A stretch of DNA of 19,391 nt from Dehalococcoidia bacterium (GCA_030612165.1 JAUWOK010000008.1:1-19391); one strand, 5' to 3'. Shown: positions 1-7,852, counted from the first letter of the stretch. The notes: generated by a model not told the origin, from the letters alone. Made by a program: numbers and translations.

Positions 1-243
1 GAAGGAAAAAGGGAAATAGCCTTTCGGTATGAAAATGGCCCCGCCGTTTTCCACTATAAAAGGGTCATGGATCTCCAGTTTGCGGCGATATTCTATCTGC
101 TCTGCCCTCGTCTTGGCTGAACAGAAAACAAGCGGAACCTCTTCTTTCTGTAATAACTTTAGCGCATCCAGGGATTCTTTGTAAGAATAGGTCGTTGCAT
201 CAAGAAACGTCCCGTCAAGGTCGCTAAAAAGCACCTTTCTCAT
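1..243 (-). CDS. mpgP: Mannosyl-3-phosphoglycerate phosphatase, N-terminal 81 residues (cut by window edge)
   Basis: HAD-superfamily phosphatase that removes phosphate from mannosyl-3-phosphoglycerate to give the compatible solute mannosylglycerate. Only the first 81 codons are inside the window; the reading frame is open to the edge. Visible are the HAD motif I FSDLDGTFLD (nucleophile Asp8, acid/base Asp10), a motif-II-like serine in LVFCSAKTR, and the IVENGGAIFIPKGYF stretch typical of HAD-IIB mannosyl-phosphoglycerate phosphatases. The start ATG is chosen because the family N-terminus begins two or three residues before the first strand. No Shine-Dalgarno precedes it; an extended -10 lies 11 nt upstream. 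The gene is divergent from mpgS, its pathway partner, which supports the specific substrate over a generic sucrose- or trehalose-phosphatase call. In Dehalococcoides the two activities are known as one fused protein (MgsD); here they are separate. Confidence 0.88.
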   Translation of the reverse strand, partial: MRKVLFSDLDGTFLDATTYSYKESLDALKLLQKEEVPLVFCSAKTRAEQIEYRRKLEIHDPFIVENGGAIFIPKGYFPFSF

Positions 244-249
244 CGCTTA

Positions 250-264
250 ATGCTACACTAGCAT
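250..264. repeat. Inverted repeat ATGCTA-CAC-TAGCAT between mpgP and mpgS
   Basis: Perfect 6-bp arms around a 3-bp centre. On the minus strand it holds the mpgP extended -10. On the plus strand it reads TGC-TACACT, also an extended -10-like sequence (4 of 6 consensus bases), pointing toward mpgS 170 bp away. It could be a symmetric promoter element or a small operator. Confidence 0.45.
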
Positions 265-284
265 ATGGCTTATTGGCTGGTCAA
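255..284 (-). promoter_or_regulatory. Probable mpgP promoter (-35 TTGACC, extended -10 TGC-TAGTGT)
   Basis: Read on the minus strand, TTGACC (279-284) is followed after 18 bp by TAGTGT (255-260), with an extended TG one base before the hexamer. The -10 ends 11 nt before the mpgP ATG, so the predicted transcript start leaves a leader of only about 5 nt. The -10 hexamer is only a fair match, but the -35 and the extended TG strengthen it. The element lies inside the inverted repeat at 250-264. Confidence 0.5.
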
Positions 285-433
285 AGAGAAGCTGAGGTAT
301 ATTTTAAAGGTCGGGGCAAACGGTATAACGGGGCATAATTGCTGTTCTTTTCTCAATCCGACATATTGCCTATAACAATGAAGGTTTGTTATCATGCAAG
401 CCTGTGTTTTAGGACAGATAGGTTTAGAAAGTT

Positions 434-1633
434 ATGTTTATAGAAAGTCCTCGGTATACTGAACGGTTCGGCTCTGTCAGGATAAATCATTTACAGAGAG
501 TTATTTCTCTGGATTCAGGTTTGAAGAGCACCCTTCCTGATCATGGTGCCATGGGGGTGATGAAGGTAAACGAGGACGTTATCAAGTACTACGAAGAGAG
601 AATGGCTATTATTATCTCGATCAAGGATGAAAAGCTTAAGCTTTTTGAAGGTGTGGTTAGCGGTGTGCCGCATGATTGCTTGATAATAGTGGTGTCTAAT
701 AGCCAGAGAGAGAAAGTCGATAGATTTAGAATGGAGAAAGATGCCCTGGAGCAACTCTGTCGCTACACTCTTCGGCAGGCTTTGATCGTTCATCAAAAAG
801 ACGTTGTTATGACTGAAGCTATCGTGCAGGCGGGCTTTACAGATTTACTGGATGAAAAAGGACAGATTCACGATGGCAAAAGTGAAGGCATGATGCTGGG
901 GCTACTTATAGCTAAGGCCGTTGGCAAGGAATATGTTGGGTTCATTGATGCTGACAATTATTTTCCAGGCGCTGTGTTGGAGTATGTGCGGAATTATGCT
1001 GCTGGTTTTAGCATGGCTCGATCTCCTTACAGCATGGTAAGAATTCTCTGGCACTACAAGCCCAAGATCTCCAGGGGCTTGTTTTTTCAAAAGTGGGGAC
1101 GGGTATCAGAAACCACCAACAAACATATGAACAATCTGATTTCGATCAAGACGGGTTTCGAAAGCGAGATCATCAAGACAGGAAATGCTGGCGAACATGC
1201 CATGAGTATCAGGTTGGCGGAGATACTGACATATGCCTCGGGTTATGCGGTAGAACCGCAGGAGTTGGTTTCTATCTTTGAGGGGTTTGGGGGTATTCTT
1301 CCCACTACAAATCGCAAAGCGATGGAAGATGGCATTGACGTCTTTCAAATTGAAACGAGAAATCCTCACTTGCACGAAGAAAAAGGGGATGAACATATCA
1401 AGGAAATGCTTAAGGTAGGATTAAGCACTATTTATTACTCCGCCCTTTGCAACAACGAAATAAAACAGGCAGTCATAGCGGAGTTAATCGCCCAGGGTGC
1501 TTTGCAAGAAGGGGAGAGGCTTCCACCCCTCCGTACTATTGCCCCCTTCAAGAAAGCAAATTTCAATAAATTCATGAGTATAATGGAAAAGAAACTCGAC
1601 AAATATTCAGTATTAGCAAAGACTATTAAATAG
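434..1633 (+). CDS. mpgS: Mannosyl-3-phosphoglycerate synthase
   Basis: Family 55 glycosyltransferase that joins mannose from GDP-mannose to 3-phosphoglycerate, the committed step of mannosylglycerate synthesis. The 399-residue protein matches the archaeal and Thermus enzymes over its length: VSNSQRE (87-93), KSEGMM (149-154), the metal/nucleotide-binding DADN (172-175) in GFIDADNYFPGA, TGNAGEHAM (249-257) and NPHLHEEKG (310-318) with the histidines expected near the metal site. The start is fixed by the family N-terminus (FIESPRYTERFGSV). About 15 extra residues (near 28-45) lie between the N-terminal strand and the core compared with the archaeal proteins. There is no fused phosphatase domain; that activity is encoded divergently by mpgP. 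No convincing Shine-Dalgarno precedes the ATG, and I could not identify a clear promoter in the 190-bp gap. Confidence 0.95.
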   Translation: MFIESPRYTERFGSVRINHLQRVISLDSGLKSTLPDHGAMGVMKVNEDVIKYYEERMAIIISIKDEKLKLFEGVVSGVPHDCLIIVVSNSQREKVDRFRMEKDALEQLCRYTLRQALIVHQKDVVMTEAIVQAGFTDLLDEKGQIHDGKSEGMMLGLLIAKAVGKEYVGFIDADNYFPGAVLEYVRNYAAGFSMARSPYSMVRILWHYKPKISRGLFFQKWGRVSETTNKHMNNLISIKTGFESEIIKTGNAGEHAMSIRLAEILTYASGYAVEPQELVSIFEGFGGILPTTNRKAMEDGIDVFQIETRNPHLHEEKGDEHIKEMLKVGLSTIYYSALCNNEIKQAVIAELIAQGALQEGERLPPLRTIAPFKKANFNKFMSIMEKKLDKYSVLAKTIK

Positions 1634-1751
1634 CTTGCCGGAAAAATCATAAGCCACGAAAAAGCAGGAACTTTTCTCTGGGGTGTATGTTTCTGCAGAT
1701 GATTTACGTCATGGCCCGGAAGAATTGTCCTTTACAAATTGGCTGAAAATA

Positions 1752-2819
1752 ATGAAAACTTTTATTTTGGCAGGTGGGAAGGCTACCAGATTGCAGCCTC
1801 TTTCTTGCGATACAGCTAAGATAATGGTGCCGGTATTAAACCGTCCATTGCTTGAGTACTTCATTTTTTATTTCAAAAAGCATGGTGTGACGGAGATTAT
1901 TCTTGCGCTGGGCCAGCATAGCACCCAAATTCAAAACTATATCGAGGCAGGTGGCGAATTCGCAGGGGTAAAAGTGTTTTCTTCCGTGGAAGAGCGGGCT
2001 CTGGGGACGTCGGGGGCAATAAAGAATGCCGAGAGGTTTTTGGGAGCGGAGCGATTTATCGTTTTCAACGGCGATGCCTTTACCGATATAGACATCAGCG
2101 GAATGGTAGATTTTCATTGCCGAAAGGGTGGGCTGGCAACTATCGCATTAACTCCCGTGGAGGATCCGACTGCATATGGTGTGGTAGAAATTGATAACGA
2201 TGGGAAAATTAGCGATTTTATTGAAAAACCCGACAAGGAGATGGTGACCACCAACATGATTAATGCCGGCATCTATATCCTGGAACCAGAAATTCTTGAA
2301 CATATACCTTCGGGGACTTTTTCCATGTTCGAAAAAGATGTCTTTCCTCCTTTGCTTGAAAACGGGGTACCCATGTATGGTTATCCCAGTCGGGATTACT
2401 GGATAGATATAGGGACACCGGAAAAATATTTAAAATTAAACCATGACCTGTTGGAGCGCCATTCTGGCAATAATGCGATGAGGATAGCGGATAATGTTGT
2501 TATTCATGCCTCGGCAAGTCTTGAAGGGCCGGTGATGATTGGGGAAGGGTGTGTTTTGGAGAAAGATGTTTCTCTACGGGGGCCGGCCGTGTTAGGAAAA
2601 AACTGTTTTTTGAGAGAGGGAGCGGTTGTAGATATGTCTGTTTTATGGCAGGGTTGCGAAATTGACAGAGGAGCGAAGTTGCATAAATGCTTGCTTGGCA
2701 TTGACTGTTATGTCGGTGAGCACAGCGAGCTACCGAATGGCTGTGTCCTGGGGAGCAAAACCAGGATTGCAAAGAACAGCAAGTTATCTCCAGGGGAAAA
2801 GATATGGCCGTCTTCATGA
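1752..2819 (+). CDS. Sugar nucleotidyltransferase, probable mannose-1-phosphate guanylyltransferase
   Basis: A 355-residue nucleotidyltransferase that should activate a sugar-1-phosphate with an NTP. The N-terminal Rossmann-like domain has LAGGKATRLQPL (6-17, a variant of the usual LAGGxGTRLxPL), the metal-binding NGD (106-108), FIEKP (156-160), INAGIYIL (170-177) and YWIDIGTPEKYL (216-227). From about 245 to 345 there are hexapeptide repeats of a left-handed beta-helix. This architecture is that of GDP-mannose pyrophosphorylases and related glucose-1-phosphate enzymes. The guanylyl/mannose choice is inferred from its place 118 bp after mpgS, which consumes GDP-mannose. The start is set at the ATG giving MKTFILAGG; a GTG at 1683 would add 23 residues with no family match. 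The gene ends 19 bp from the convergent ychF-like gene, with AAGATATCTT (2827-2836) but no obvious hairpin terminator between them. Confidence 0.85.
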   Translation: MKTFILAGGKATRLQPLSCDTAKIMVPVLNRPLLEYFIFYFKKHGVTEIILALGQHSTQIQNYIEAGGEFAGVKVFSSVEERALGTSGAIKNAERFLGAERFIVFNGDAFTDIDISGMVDFHCRKGGLATIALTPVEDPTAYGVVEIDNDGKISDFIEKPDKEMVTTNMINAGIYILEPEILEHIPSGTFSMFEKDVFPPLLENGVPMYGYPSRDYWIDIGTPEKYLKLNHDLLERHSGNNAMRIADNVVIHASASLEGPVMIGEGCVLEKDVSLRGPAVLGKNCFLREGAVVDMSVLWQGCEIDRGAKLHKCLLGIDCYVGEHSELPNGCVLGSKTRIAKNSKLSPGEKIWPSS

Positions 2820-2838
2820 AAAAGGCAAGATATCTTCT

Positions 2839-3930
2839 TCATACATTGAACAAGAAGGTAATTACGTCTCCGTCCTGCACGGTATATTGTTTACCCTCTT
2901 TCCTGAGCAATCCCCGTTTGCGCGCTTCAGCCATACTGCCACATTTTATCAAGTCGTCATAACTGATTACTTCTGCCCTGATGAAGCCCCTTTTCAGATC
3001 AGAGTGAATTTTCCCGGCAGCCTCTGGCGCAGAAATACCGGCAGGAACTGTCCACGCTTTAACTTCATCCGGGCCTGTGGTAAAAAAAGAGATAAAGTTA
3101 AGCAGGTGGTAAGAAAGGTCAACGATACTATCCATGGCAGAGCTACCTGTTTCCATCTCTCTGCGGAATTCCTCTGCCTCTGCTTTGTCCATTTGTCCCA
3201 ACTCCATTTCCAGCTTGCCGCACAGAGCCGCTACAGGGAATTCCGGGTGGAGAGAAATGATTTCCTCTATCAGAGATGTCCTTTGCTCAAGCTGGTTTTC
3301 GCCAATGTTGAGAGCAAGCAGCATAGGCTTGGCCGTAAGAAACTGGTAATTGGAGAGCTTCTTCATCTCGTCTTTTCCCAGGTTTTGCCCTCTGAGCGGA
3401 ATATCTGCTTCCAAGGATAGTTTGATCTTTTCCAGAAGGGTTTGCTCTTTCTGATACGCCTCGCGTTCTGATACTCTAGCACCCCTCAACCCCATTTTTA
3501 ATTTTTGAATTCTTCTCTCAATGATAGCCAGGTCGGAAAAAGAGAGCTCCATGTCCAGAATGTCTACATCTCGTTTTGCTGAGATGCTCCCTTCAGGATG
3601 TGGTAATGCCGCATCTTCAAAAACTCTGACTATTTGCAATAGAGCGTCAGCTGTAGTCAGGTAACTCAAGAACTCACCTCCCAATTCCTCTTTGCTGCTA
3701 AAAGTTTTTGGTGAACCGGCGATATCGACATAGTTTATCTCTGCGGGGGTAGTTTTTTTAGGATGGAACATATTGCTCAGAACAACCAGCCTGGAGTCGG
3801 GAACTTTGGCTATTCCTATATTAGGTGCCAAAGAGGGGGAGTATGAACTTGTCGTTGCCTGCCCCCTGGTCAGGGCGTTAAAAATAGTCGTTTTCCCGCT
3901 TTTGGGCAGACCGATAAGAGCAATCTTCAT
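2839..3930 (-). CDS. ychF: YchF/OLA1-family P-loop ATPase with TGS domain, divergent version
   Basis: A 363-residue P-loop protein of the Obg-related YchF family, known to bind ATP and associate with ribosomes; its exact cellular role is unsettled. Visible in order: P-loop GLPKSGKTT (7-15), DIAG of switch II (69-72), a helical coiled-coil insertion (about 125-190), the nucleotide-base motif NIGE (208-211), which has the NxxE form linked to ATP rather than GTP use, and a C-terminal TGS domain (about 280-363) with AAGKIHSDLKRGFIRAEVIS. Full length matches the family. It departs from textbook YchF in two places: the P-loop is KSGKTT rather than NVGKST, and the conserved LVKGASxGEGLG after DIAG is replaced by SPKTFSSKEELG. 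It could be a lineage-specific YchF or a paralogue. It is divergent from holA, with an extended -10 six nt before the ATG and no Shine-Dalgarno. Confidence 0.87.
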   Translation of the reverse strand: MKIALIGLPKSGKTTIFNALTRGQATTSSYSPSLAPNIGIAKVPDSRLVVLSNMFHPKKTTPAEINYVDIAGSPKTFSSKEELGGEFLSYLTTADALLQIVRVFEDAALPHPEGSISAKRDVDILDMELSFSDLAIIERRIQKLKMGLRGARVSEREAYQKEQTLLEKIKLSLEADIPLRGQNLGKDEMKKLSNYQFLTAKPMLLALNIGENQLEQRTSLIEEIISLHPEFPVAALCGKLEMELGQMDKAEAEEFRREMETGSSAMDSIVDLSYHLLNFISFFTTGPDEVKAWTVPAGISAPEAAGKIHSDLKRGFIRAEVISYDDLIKCGSMAEARKRGLLRKEGKQYTVQDGDVITFLFNV

Positions 3931-3936
3931 GACAGA

Positions 3937-3945
3937 ATTTTATCA
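3937..3945 (-). promoter_or_regulatory. Extended -10 of ychF, TGA-TAAAAT
   Basis: Read on the minus strand, TG-A-TAAAAT matches 5 of 6 consensus -10 bases plus the extended TG. It ends 6 nt before the ychF ATG, so transcription would begin at or next to the A of the start codon. No -35 is recognisable, which is tolerated at extended -10 promoters. Confidence 0.55.
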
Positions 3946-3989
3946 CATTGCGACTAACGAGTCTGTTTACAGATGGGGCATATTTGTTG

Positions 3990-3998
3990 TGCTAGAAT
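3990..3998 (+). promoter_or_regulatory. Extended -10 of holA, TGC-TAGAAT
   Basis: TG-C-TAGAAT matches 5 of 6 -10 bases plus the extended TG, and ends 8 nt before the chosen holA ATG. A TTTACA (3966-3971) lies upstream, but its 21-bp spacer is too long for a normal -35. The predicted start site leaves a leader of 0-2 nt. Confidence 0.55.
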
Positions 3999-4006
3999 AT
4001 GGTACG

Positions 4007-5056
4007 ATGTTTTATATTCTTCATGGGCAGGACAGCTTTTCCCTTAACCAAGCCCTGAGGAAAATCAAAAGCGATCTGGGCTCCCCCGAGTTTCTGGAAA
4101 CCAGTACTTCTCGCCTGGACGGGCAACAAGTCACTTTTCAAGAATTTCACAATAATTGCAACAGTATTCCTTTTTTATCGTCCTATCGCTTAATTATTAT
4201 CGATGGTCTGTTGACGCGTTTTGAACCAACAGCCAATAAAGAGAAATCGGCTAAAAAAGCTGTTACTGTGGCCGAAAACAAACTGGGAGAATGGCAGCAG
4301 GCAGCACGTTGCATTGAGCAAATGCCGGCAACGACTACTTTGATCTTCCTTGAAGAAAAAATTAAAAGCAATAATCCTTTGTTAAAACAAGTTTCTTCTT
4401 TAGCCACCATCCTGGATTTTCCTTTTGTAAAAGGAAACCGATTGCGCGATTGGACAGAGAATAGAGTCGCAAAAGCAGGCAAGCAAACCACGCCGGAAGC
4501 TGTAAGATTGCTTGCCGAATTCGTGGGTGGTGATTTATGGATGATGAGCAACGAGATCGATAAACTGCTGCTATATGCTCCTGGCGATGTAATCACAGAA
4601 GATATGGTGCGGCAGGCAGTGCCTTGTATCCAAGAGATTAGCATTTTTGTTCTGGTGGATGCGGTTCTCCTGCATCAGGTTAAAACAGCACAACTGGCAC
4701 TTCAGCGTTTGTATCAAGAAGGCATTTCATCTCCACAAATTATGGCTATGATTACCCGACAATTCCGCCTGATTGCCCAATTGAAGGGAATGCCCCTCGG
4801 ATTATCGCAACAGCAAATTCAGGACAGGTTAGGTGTAACATCAAGCTATAGCATGGGAAAAACGCTATCTCAAGCCAGGCTTTATAGAATGGAGGAAGTA
4901 AAGCAGGCTTACCATAAACTCCTGGAAGCAGATATGGCTTCCAAGAGCGGGAGGTATAAAGATAAAAGCGGCAAAAGTAGCAGCAGTTTGCCTCTGGAAA
5001 TTCTTGTCACTGAACTATGCTGTACCAACCTCAGGAAACACGGAGAAGTTTGTTAA
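4007..5056 (+). CDS. holA: DNA polymerase III, delta subunit
   Basis: The delta subunit opens the beta sliding clamp within the clamp-loader complex during chromosome replication. The chosen 349-residue product begins MFYILHGQDSFSLNQALRKI, the usual start of the HolA family (short strand, G-x-D-x-F, then a helix). The middle contains the FVGGDLWMMSNEIDKL region typical of delta proteins (VGGDLxxLxxELEKL), and the C-terminal collar domain follows with the SPQIMAMITRQFRLIAQLK helix. The open frame extends about 78 codons further upstream, but that part overlaps the divergent ychF gene and its promoter and has no family match. The end is convergent with mscS, 17 bp away. Confidence 0.92.
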   Translation: MFYILHGQDSFSLNQALRKIKSDLGSPEFLETSTSRLDGQQVTFQEFHNNCNSIPFLSSYRLIIIDGLLTRFEPTANKEKSAKKAVTVAENKLGEWQQAARCIEQMPATTTLIFLEEKIKSNNPLLKQVSSLATILDFPFVKGNRLRDWTENRVAKAGKQTTPEAVRLLAEFVGGDLWMMSNEIDKLLLYAPGDVITEDMVRQAVPCIQEISIFVLVDAVLLHQVKTAQLALQRLYQEGISSPQIMAMITRQFRLIAQLKGMPLGLSQQQIQDRLGVTSSYSMGKTLSQARLYRMEEVKQAYHKLLEADMASKSGRYKDKSGKSSSSLPLEILVTELCCTNLRKHGEVC

Positions 5057-5073
5057 TATTTTTTACCCGTGTT

Positions 5074-5934
5074 CTACTTTTGGGGCCTAATCGTGTCCGG
5101 GAGAGCATTGCCAAAGTAAACTTTGGTATGAGGCCAGGGGATTTCTATCCCTTCTCTATCGAACTCTCTTTTTAGCCTTAAGCGTAGTTCTCCCGCCACC
5201 TCCCATTGTCGGATGGGTTTTGTATCGCCGAGTATCTTGATATCTATACCTGAGTCTCCCAGCTTGTCCACTCTCAACACCTGGGGTTTTTTAACAATCA
5301 GAGTTTTCCACTGGGGATCTGCCGCCATTTCGTCGCATACCCTGTTAATGACCTGGATAACATGGTCAATGTTTTCATTATAGGCAACAGAGACATTGAG
5401 ATTTACCCTGGAGTATCCTTTTGTCAAGTTACTGGCTACTTTGATTGCACTATTGGGAATGGAGTGTACCACCCCATCCAGATCTCTAAGAATAGTGCGC
5501 CTCATGCTTATCTCTTCAACAAAACCACCGATGCCAGCGACATTAACCACGTCTCCCACTCGATACTGGTCTTCTGTGAGGATGAAAAGGCCAGCGATCA
5601 AGTCCTGGATAAGGGTCTGGGCGCCAAAACCGACAGCGACGCCTACCACTCCCAGTCCTGCCAGCAAGGCACCGATGTTGATGTCAAACTCGGGCAAAAT
5701 GGTAATCAGAGCAACGACTACGATAATAATAGAAATGCTCTGGTTCAGGGCAGACGATAATGTGTCTACTCTTTTCTTTGCCTCTCCCTTGAGGGGTCCT
5801 TTCCGGCGAAGTACTATTGACCTCTTTACCATGCTGGGTATGAAACGGTGTAGTACAAAATAAACGATGGCAGCTATAGCAAGAATAGCGAGAACGCGGA
5901 TACCGCTATCGAAAAACCAATTAAGTGTAAACAT
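5074..5934 (-). CDS. mscS: Small-conductance mechanosensitive channel, MscS family
   Basis: Membrane channel that opens under tension and releases solutes after hypo-osmotic shock. The 286-residue protein has three predicted membrane segments: about 10-30, about 66-84, and the pore-lining helix about 87-120, which is rich in Gly and Ala (LLAGLGVVGVAVGFGAQTL). Then come the MscS beta domain (DQYRVGDVVNVAGIGGFVEEI; HSIPNSAI) and the C-terminal alpha/beta domain. Its length is that of the short, E. coli MscS-like class. It is the second gene after lepA on this strand, with a 76-bp gap. Unlike several genes nearby, it has a strong ribosome-binding site. Its proximity to the mannosylglycerate genes fits a role in osmotic balance, but this is only positional. 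Confidence 0.93.
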   Translation of the reverse strand: MFTLNWFFDSGIRVLAILAIAAIVYFVLHRFIPSMVKRSIVLRRKGPLKGEAKKRVDTLSSALNQSISIIIVVVALITILPEFDINIGALLAGLGVVGVAVGFGAQTLIQDLIAGLFILTEDQYRVGDVVNVAGIGGFVEEISMRRTILRDLDGVVHSIPNSAIKVASNLTKGYSRVNLNVSVAYNENIDHVIQVINRVCDEMAADPQWKTLIVKKPQVLRVDKLGDSGIDIKILGDTKPIRQWEVAGELRLRLKREFDREGIEIPWPHTKVYFGNALPDTIRPQK

Positions 5935-5937
5935 AGT

Positions 5938-5946
5938 CCCCTCCTT
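5938..5946 (-). promoter_or_regulatory. Strong Shine-Dalgarno of mscS (AAGGAGGGG)
   Basis: AAGGAGGGG on the minus strand ends 3 nt before the mscS ATG, with the AGGAG core about 6 nt away. It is close to a full anti-SD complement and shows that this genome uses canonical initiation for genes that are not first in a transcript. Confidence 0.8.
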
Positions 5947-6010
5947 GTTAACACTATCACTTTACCGGAAGGCGTAAAACCTGCCTGAAGTCTTCCCGGG
6001 CACTATTTTT

Positions 6011-7843
6011 TCAGACATTATTTTTTTTCAGCACAGCCATAAAAGCTTCCTGCGGAATTTCTACCTGTCCTATTCGCTTAAGCCGTTTTTTGCCTTCGGC
6101 CTGTTTTTCCAGCAACTTGCGTTTGCGGCTGACATCTCCCCCATAGCACTTAGCCAGAACATTTTTCCGCAGAGCCTTGACAGTTTCTCTGGCAATTACT
6201 TTTCCGCCAATTGCCGCCTGGATAGCCACGTCGAATAATTGCCTGGGAATTAAAGCTCTGAGCTTGTCTACCAAGATACGTCCTTCGGAGGAAGCGACTT
6301 CAGCTGGAACAATGCGGGATAACGCGTCAACCTGCTGCCCGTTGACCAGGATGTCCAGTTTTACCAGGTGCCCTGTTTGATAACCTGAAGGGATATAATC
6401 CAGTGAAGCATATCCCTGCGTTGCCGATTTTAGTTGATCATAAAAATTAGCCAGCAGCATGCCCATAGACATCGTAAACTTAATGGAAACTTGTCTCCAC
6501 GAAGAAGAGGTTTTCGTTTCCCCGCTTCCTGAAAGGTAGTCCAGCTTTTCAAACACTCCTCTGTAATGAGATAAAAGTTCCATCACCGGACCTATATACC
6601 TGTCCGGCGTAATTACCGTGGCGGACAGCCACGGTTCCTGCGTCTCACTGATTTCCTGGGGAGGGGGTAATTTTGCCGGGTTGTCTACTAAAAGCGTGGA
6701 GCCATTCCTTTTTATTACTTTGTAAGCCACATTGGGGGCTGTAATCAATAATCGCAACCCATATTCTCTCTCCAGACGTTCTCGCACGATATCCATATGT
6801 AATAAACCAAGAAACTTGCAGCGAAAGCCAAAGCCCAGAGCAGTACTGCTCTCTGGCTCGTAACTGAGCGAAGCGTCGCTTAACTTGAGTTTGTCCAAAG
6901 CATCGCGCAGCGCAGGATATTCGTTGCTTTCAATAGGGTAAAGTCCGGCAAAAACCATGGGTTTTGCCTCCCGGTAACCAGGCAAAGGTTGAGATGCCGG
7001 GTTTATTACCGTAGTAATGGTGTCTCCTACGTGGCAGTCCGTAACATTTTTTAGCCCTGTAGCTACGTATCCTACTTCGCCAGCTTGCAAAGAAGTTAAC
7101 GCGTCCATTTCAGGAGAGAAAATGCCAATTTCCAAAGACTCAAATATGATGTCATTGGACATTAAACGTAAATTCTCCCCGTTTTTGATAACGCCATCAA
7201 TAACCCTGATGAAAGCAATGACACCTTTATATGAGTCATATTTGGAATCGAAAATAAGCGCTTTTAACGGAGAGTTTTTTTGGCCGACAGGAGGGGGGAT
7301 GTGCCGCATAACGGCATTCAAAATTCTATCCGTACCTTTTCCTTCCTTGGCGGAAATGCAGATGATTTCCTCCCTGTTGAAACCAAAAACGCTTTCCATC
7401 TCTCTGGAAACTTCCTCCGTCATGGCATTGGTCAGATCAATTTTGTTGATCACAGGGATGAGATAGAGATTGTGTTCCAGGGCAGCATAGGCATTAGCCA
7501 GCGTTTGTGCCTGAATTCCCTGACTGGCATCAACCACCAGAAGTGCTCCCTCTACGGCCGTCAGGCTGCGCGACACTTCGTAAGTAAAATCGACATGTCC
7601 AGGTGTGTCGATCAAATTCAACTGATATACTTTTCCATCCGGGGCAAGCCAATGCATTCGTACTGCCTTGGCCTTAATGGTAATACCGCGTTCTCTTTCT
7701 AACTCCATCTGATCCAGTACTTGTTTCTGCATATCTCTTTTCAGGATAGTGCCCGTCATCTCCAGCAAGCGATCAGCCAGGGTAGATTTGCCATGATCTA
7801 TGTGTGCGATGATACAAAAATTTCTGATTTGATTTTGCTCCAT
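6011..7843 (-). CDS. lepA: Elongation factor 4 (ribosomal back-translocase LepA)
   Basis: Translational GTPase that acts on stalled or mis-translocated ribosomes and affects 30S biogenesis. The 610-residue protein shows G1 AHIDHGKS (13-20), RERGITIKAKAV of switch I, DTPGHVDF (G3), NKID (G4), the EF-G-like domains, and the LepA-specific C-terminal domain with KCYGGDVSRKRKLLEKQ and a basic KRLKRIGQVEIPQEAF end. The start is placed at the ATG giving MEQNQIRNFCIIAHIDHGKS; an ATG 57 nt upstream would add 19 residues unlike the family and would lie upstream of the predicted promoter. mscS follows on the same strand. A strong promoter with consensus spacing lies directly upstream, and there is no Shine-Dalgarno. 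Confidence 0.97.
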   Translation of the reverse strand: MEQNQIRNFCIIAHIDHGKSTLADRLLEMTGTILKRDMQKQVLDQMELERERGITIKAKAVRMHWLAPDGKVYQLNLIDTPGHVDFTYEVSRSLTAVEGALLVVDASQGIQAQTLANAYAALEHNLYLIPVINKIDLTNAMTEEVSREMESVFGFNREEIICISAKEGKGTDRILNAVMRHIPPPVGQKNSPLKALIFDSKYDSYKGVIAFIRVIDGVIKNGENLRLMSNDIIFESLEIGIFSPEMDALTSLQAGEVGYVATGLKNVTDCHVGDTITTVINPASQPLPGYREAKPMVFAGLYPIESNEYPALRDALDKLKLSDASLSYEPESSTALGFGFRCKFLGLLHMDIVRERLEREYGLRLLITAPNVAYKVIKRNGSTLLVDNPAKLPPPQEISETQEPWLSATVITPDRYIGPVMELLSHYRGVFEKLDYLSGSGETKTSSSWRQVSIKFTMSMGMLLANFYDQLKSATQGYASLDYIPSGYQTGHLVKLDILVNGQQVDALSRIVPAEVASSEGRILVDKLRALIPRQLFDVAIQAAIGGKVIARETVKALRKNVLAKCYGGDVSRKRKLLEKQAEGKKRLKRIGQVEIPQEAFMAVLKKNNV

Positions 7844-7852
7844 AACAATGCT

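Noticed and set aside
378..443. 21-codon upstream ORF (begins MKVCYHASLC) overlapping the mpgS start
   Set aside because: No Shine-Dalgarno, arbitrary-looking composition and no evidence of conservation; most likely chance.
2827..2836. AAGATATCTT palindrome between convergent genes as a terminator
   Set aside because: Too short, AT-rich and without a loop or following T-run; not a credible intrinsic terminator.
2662..3420. 252-codon plus-strand open frame
   Set aside because: It lies in the 3' end of the nucleotidyltransferase and antisense to the ychF-like gene, both clearly coding; the translation has no recognisable domain.
3773..4006. 78-codon N-terminal extension of holA
   Set aside because: It runs antisense through the start of the ychF-like gene and has no HolA similarity; the family start is the ATG at 4007.
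5951..5960. TGA-TAGTGT as a possible mscS promoter
   Set aside because: The predicted start would fall inside the strong Shine-Dalgarno and destroy it; co-transcription with lepA is simpler.
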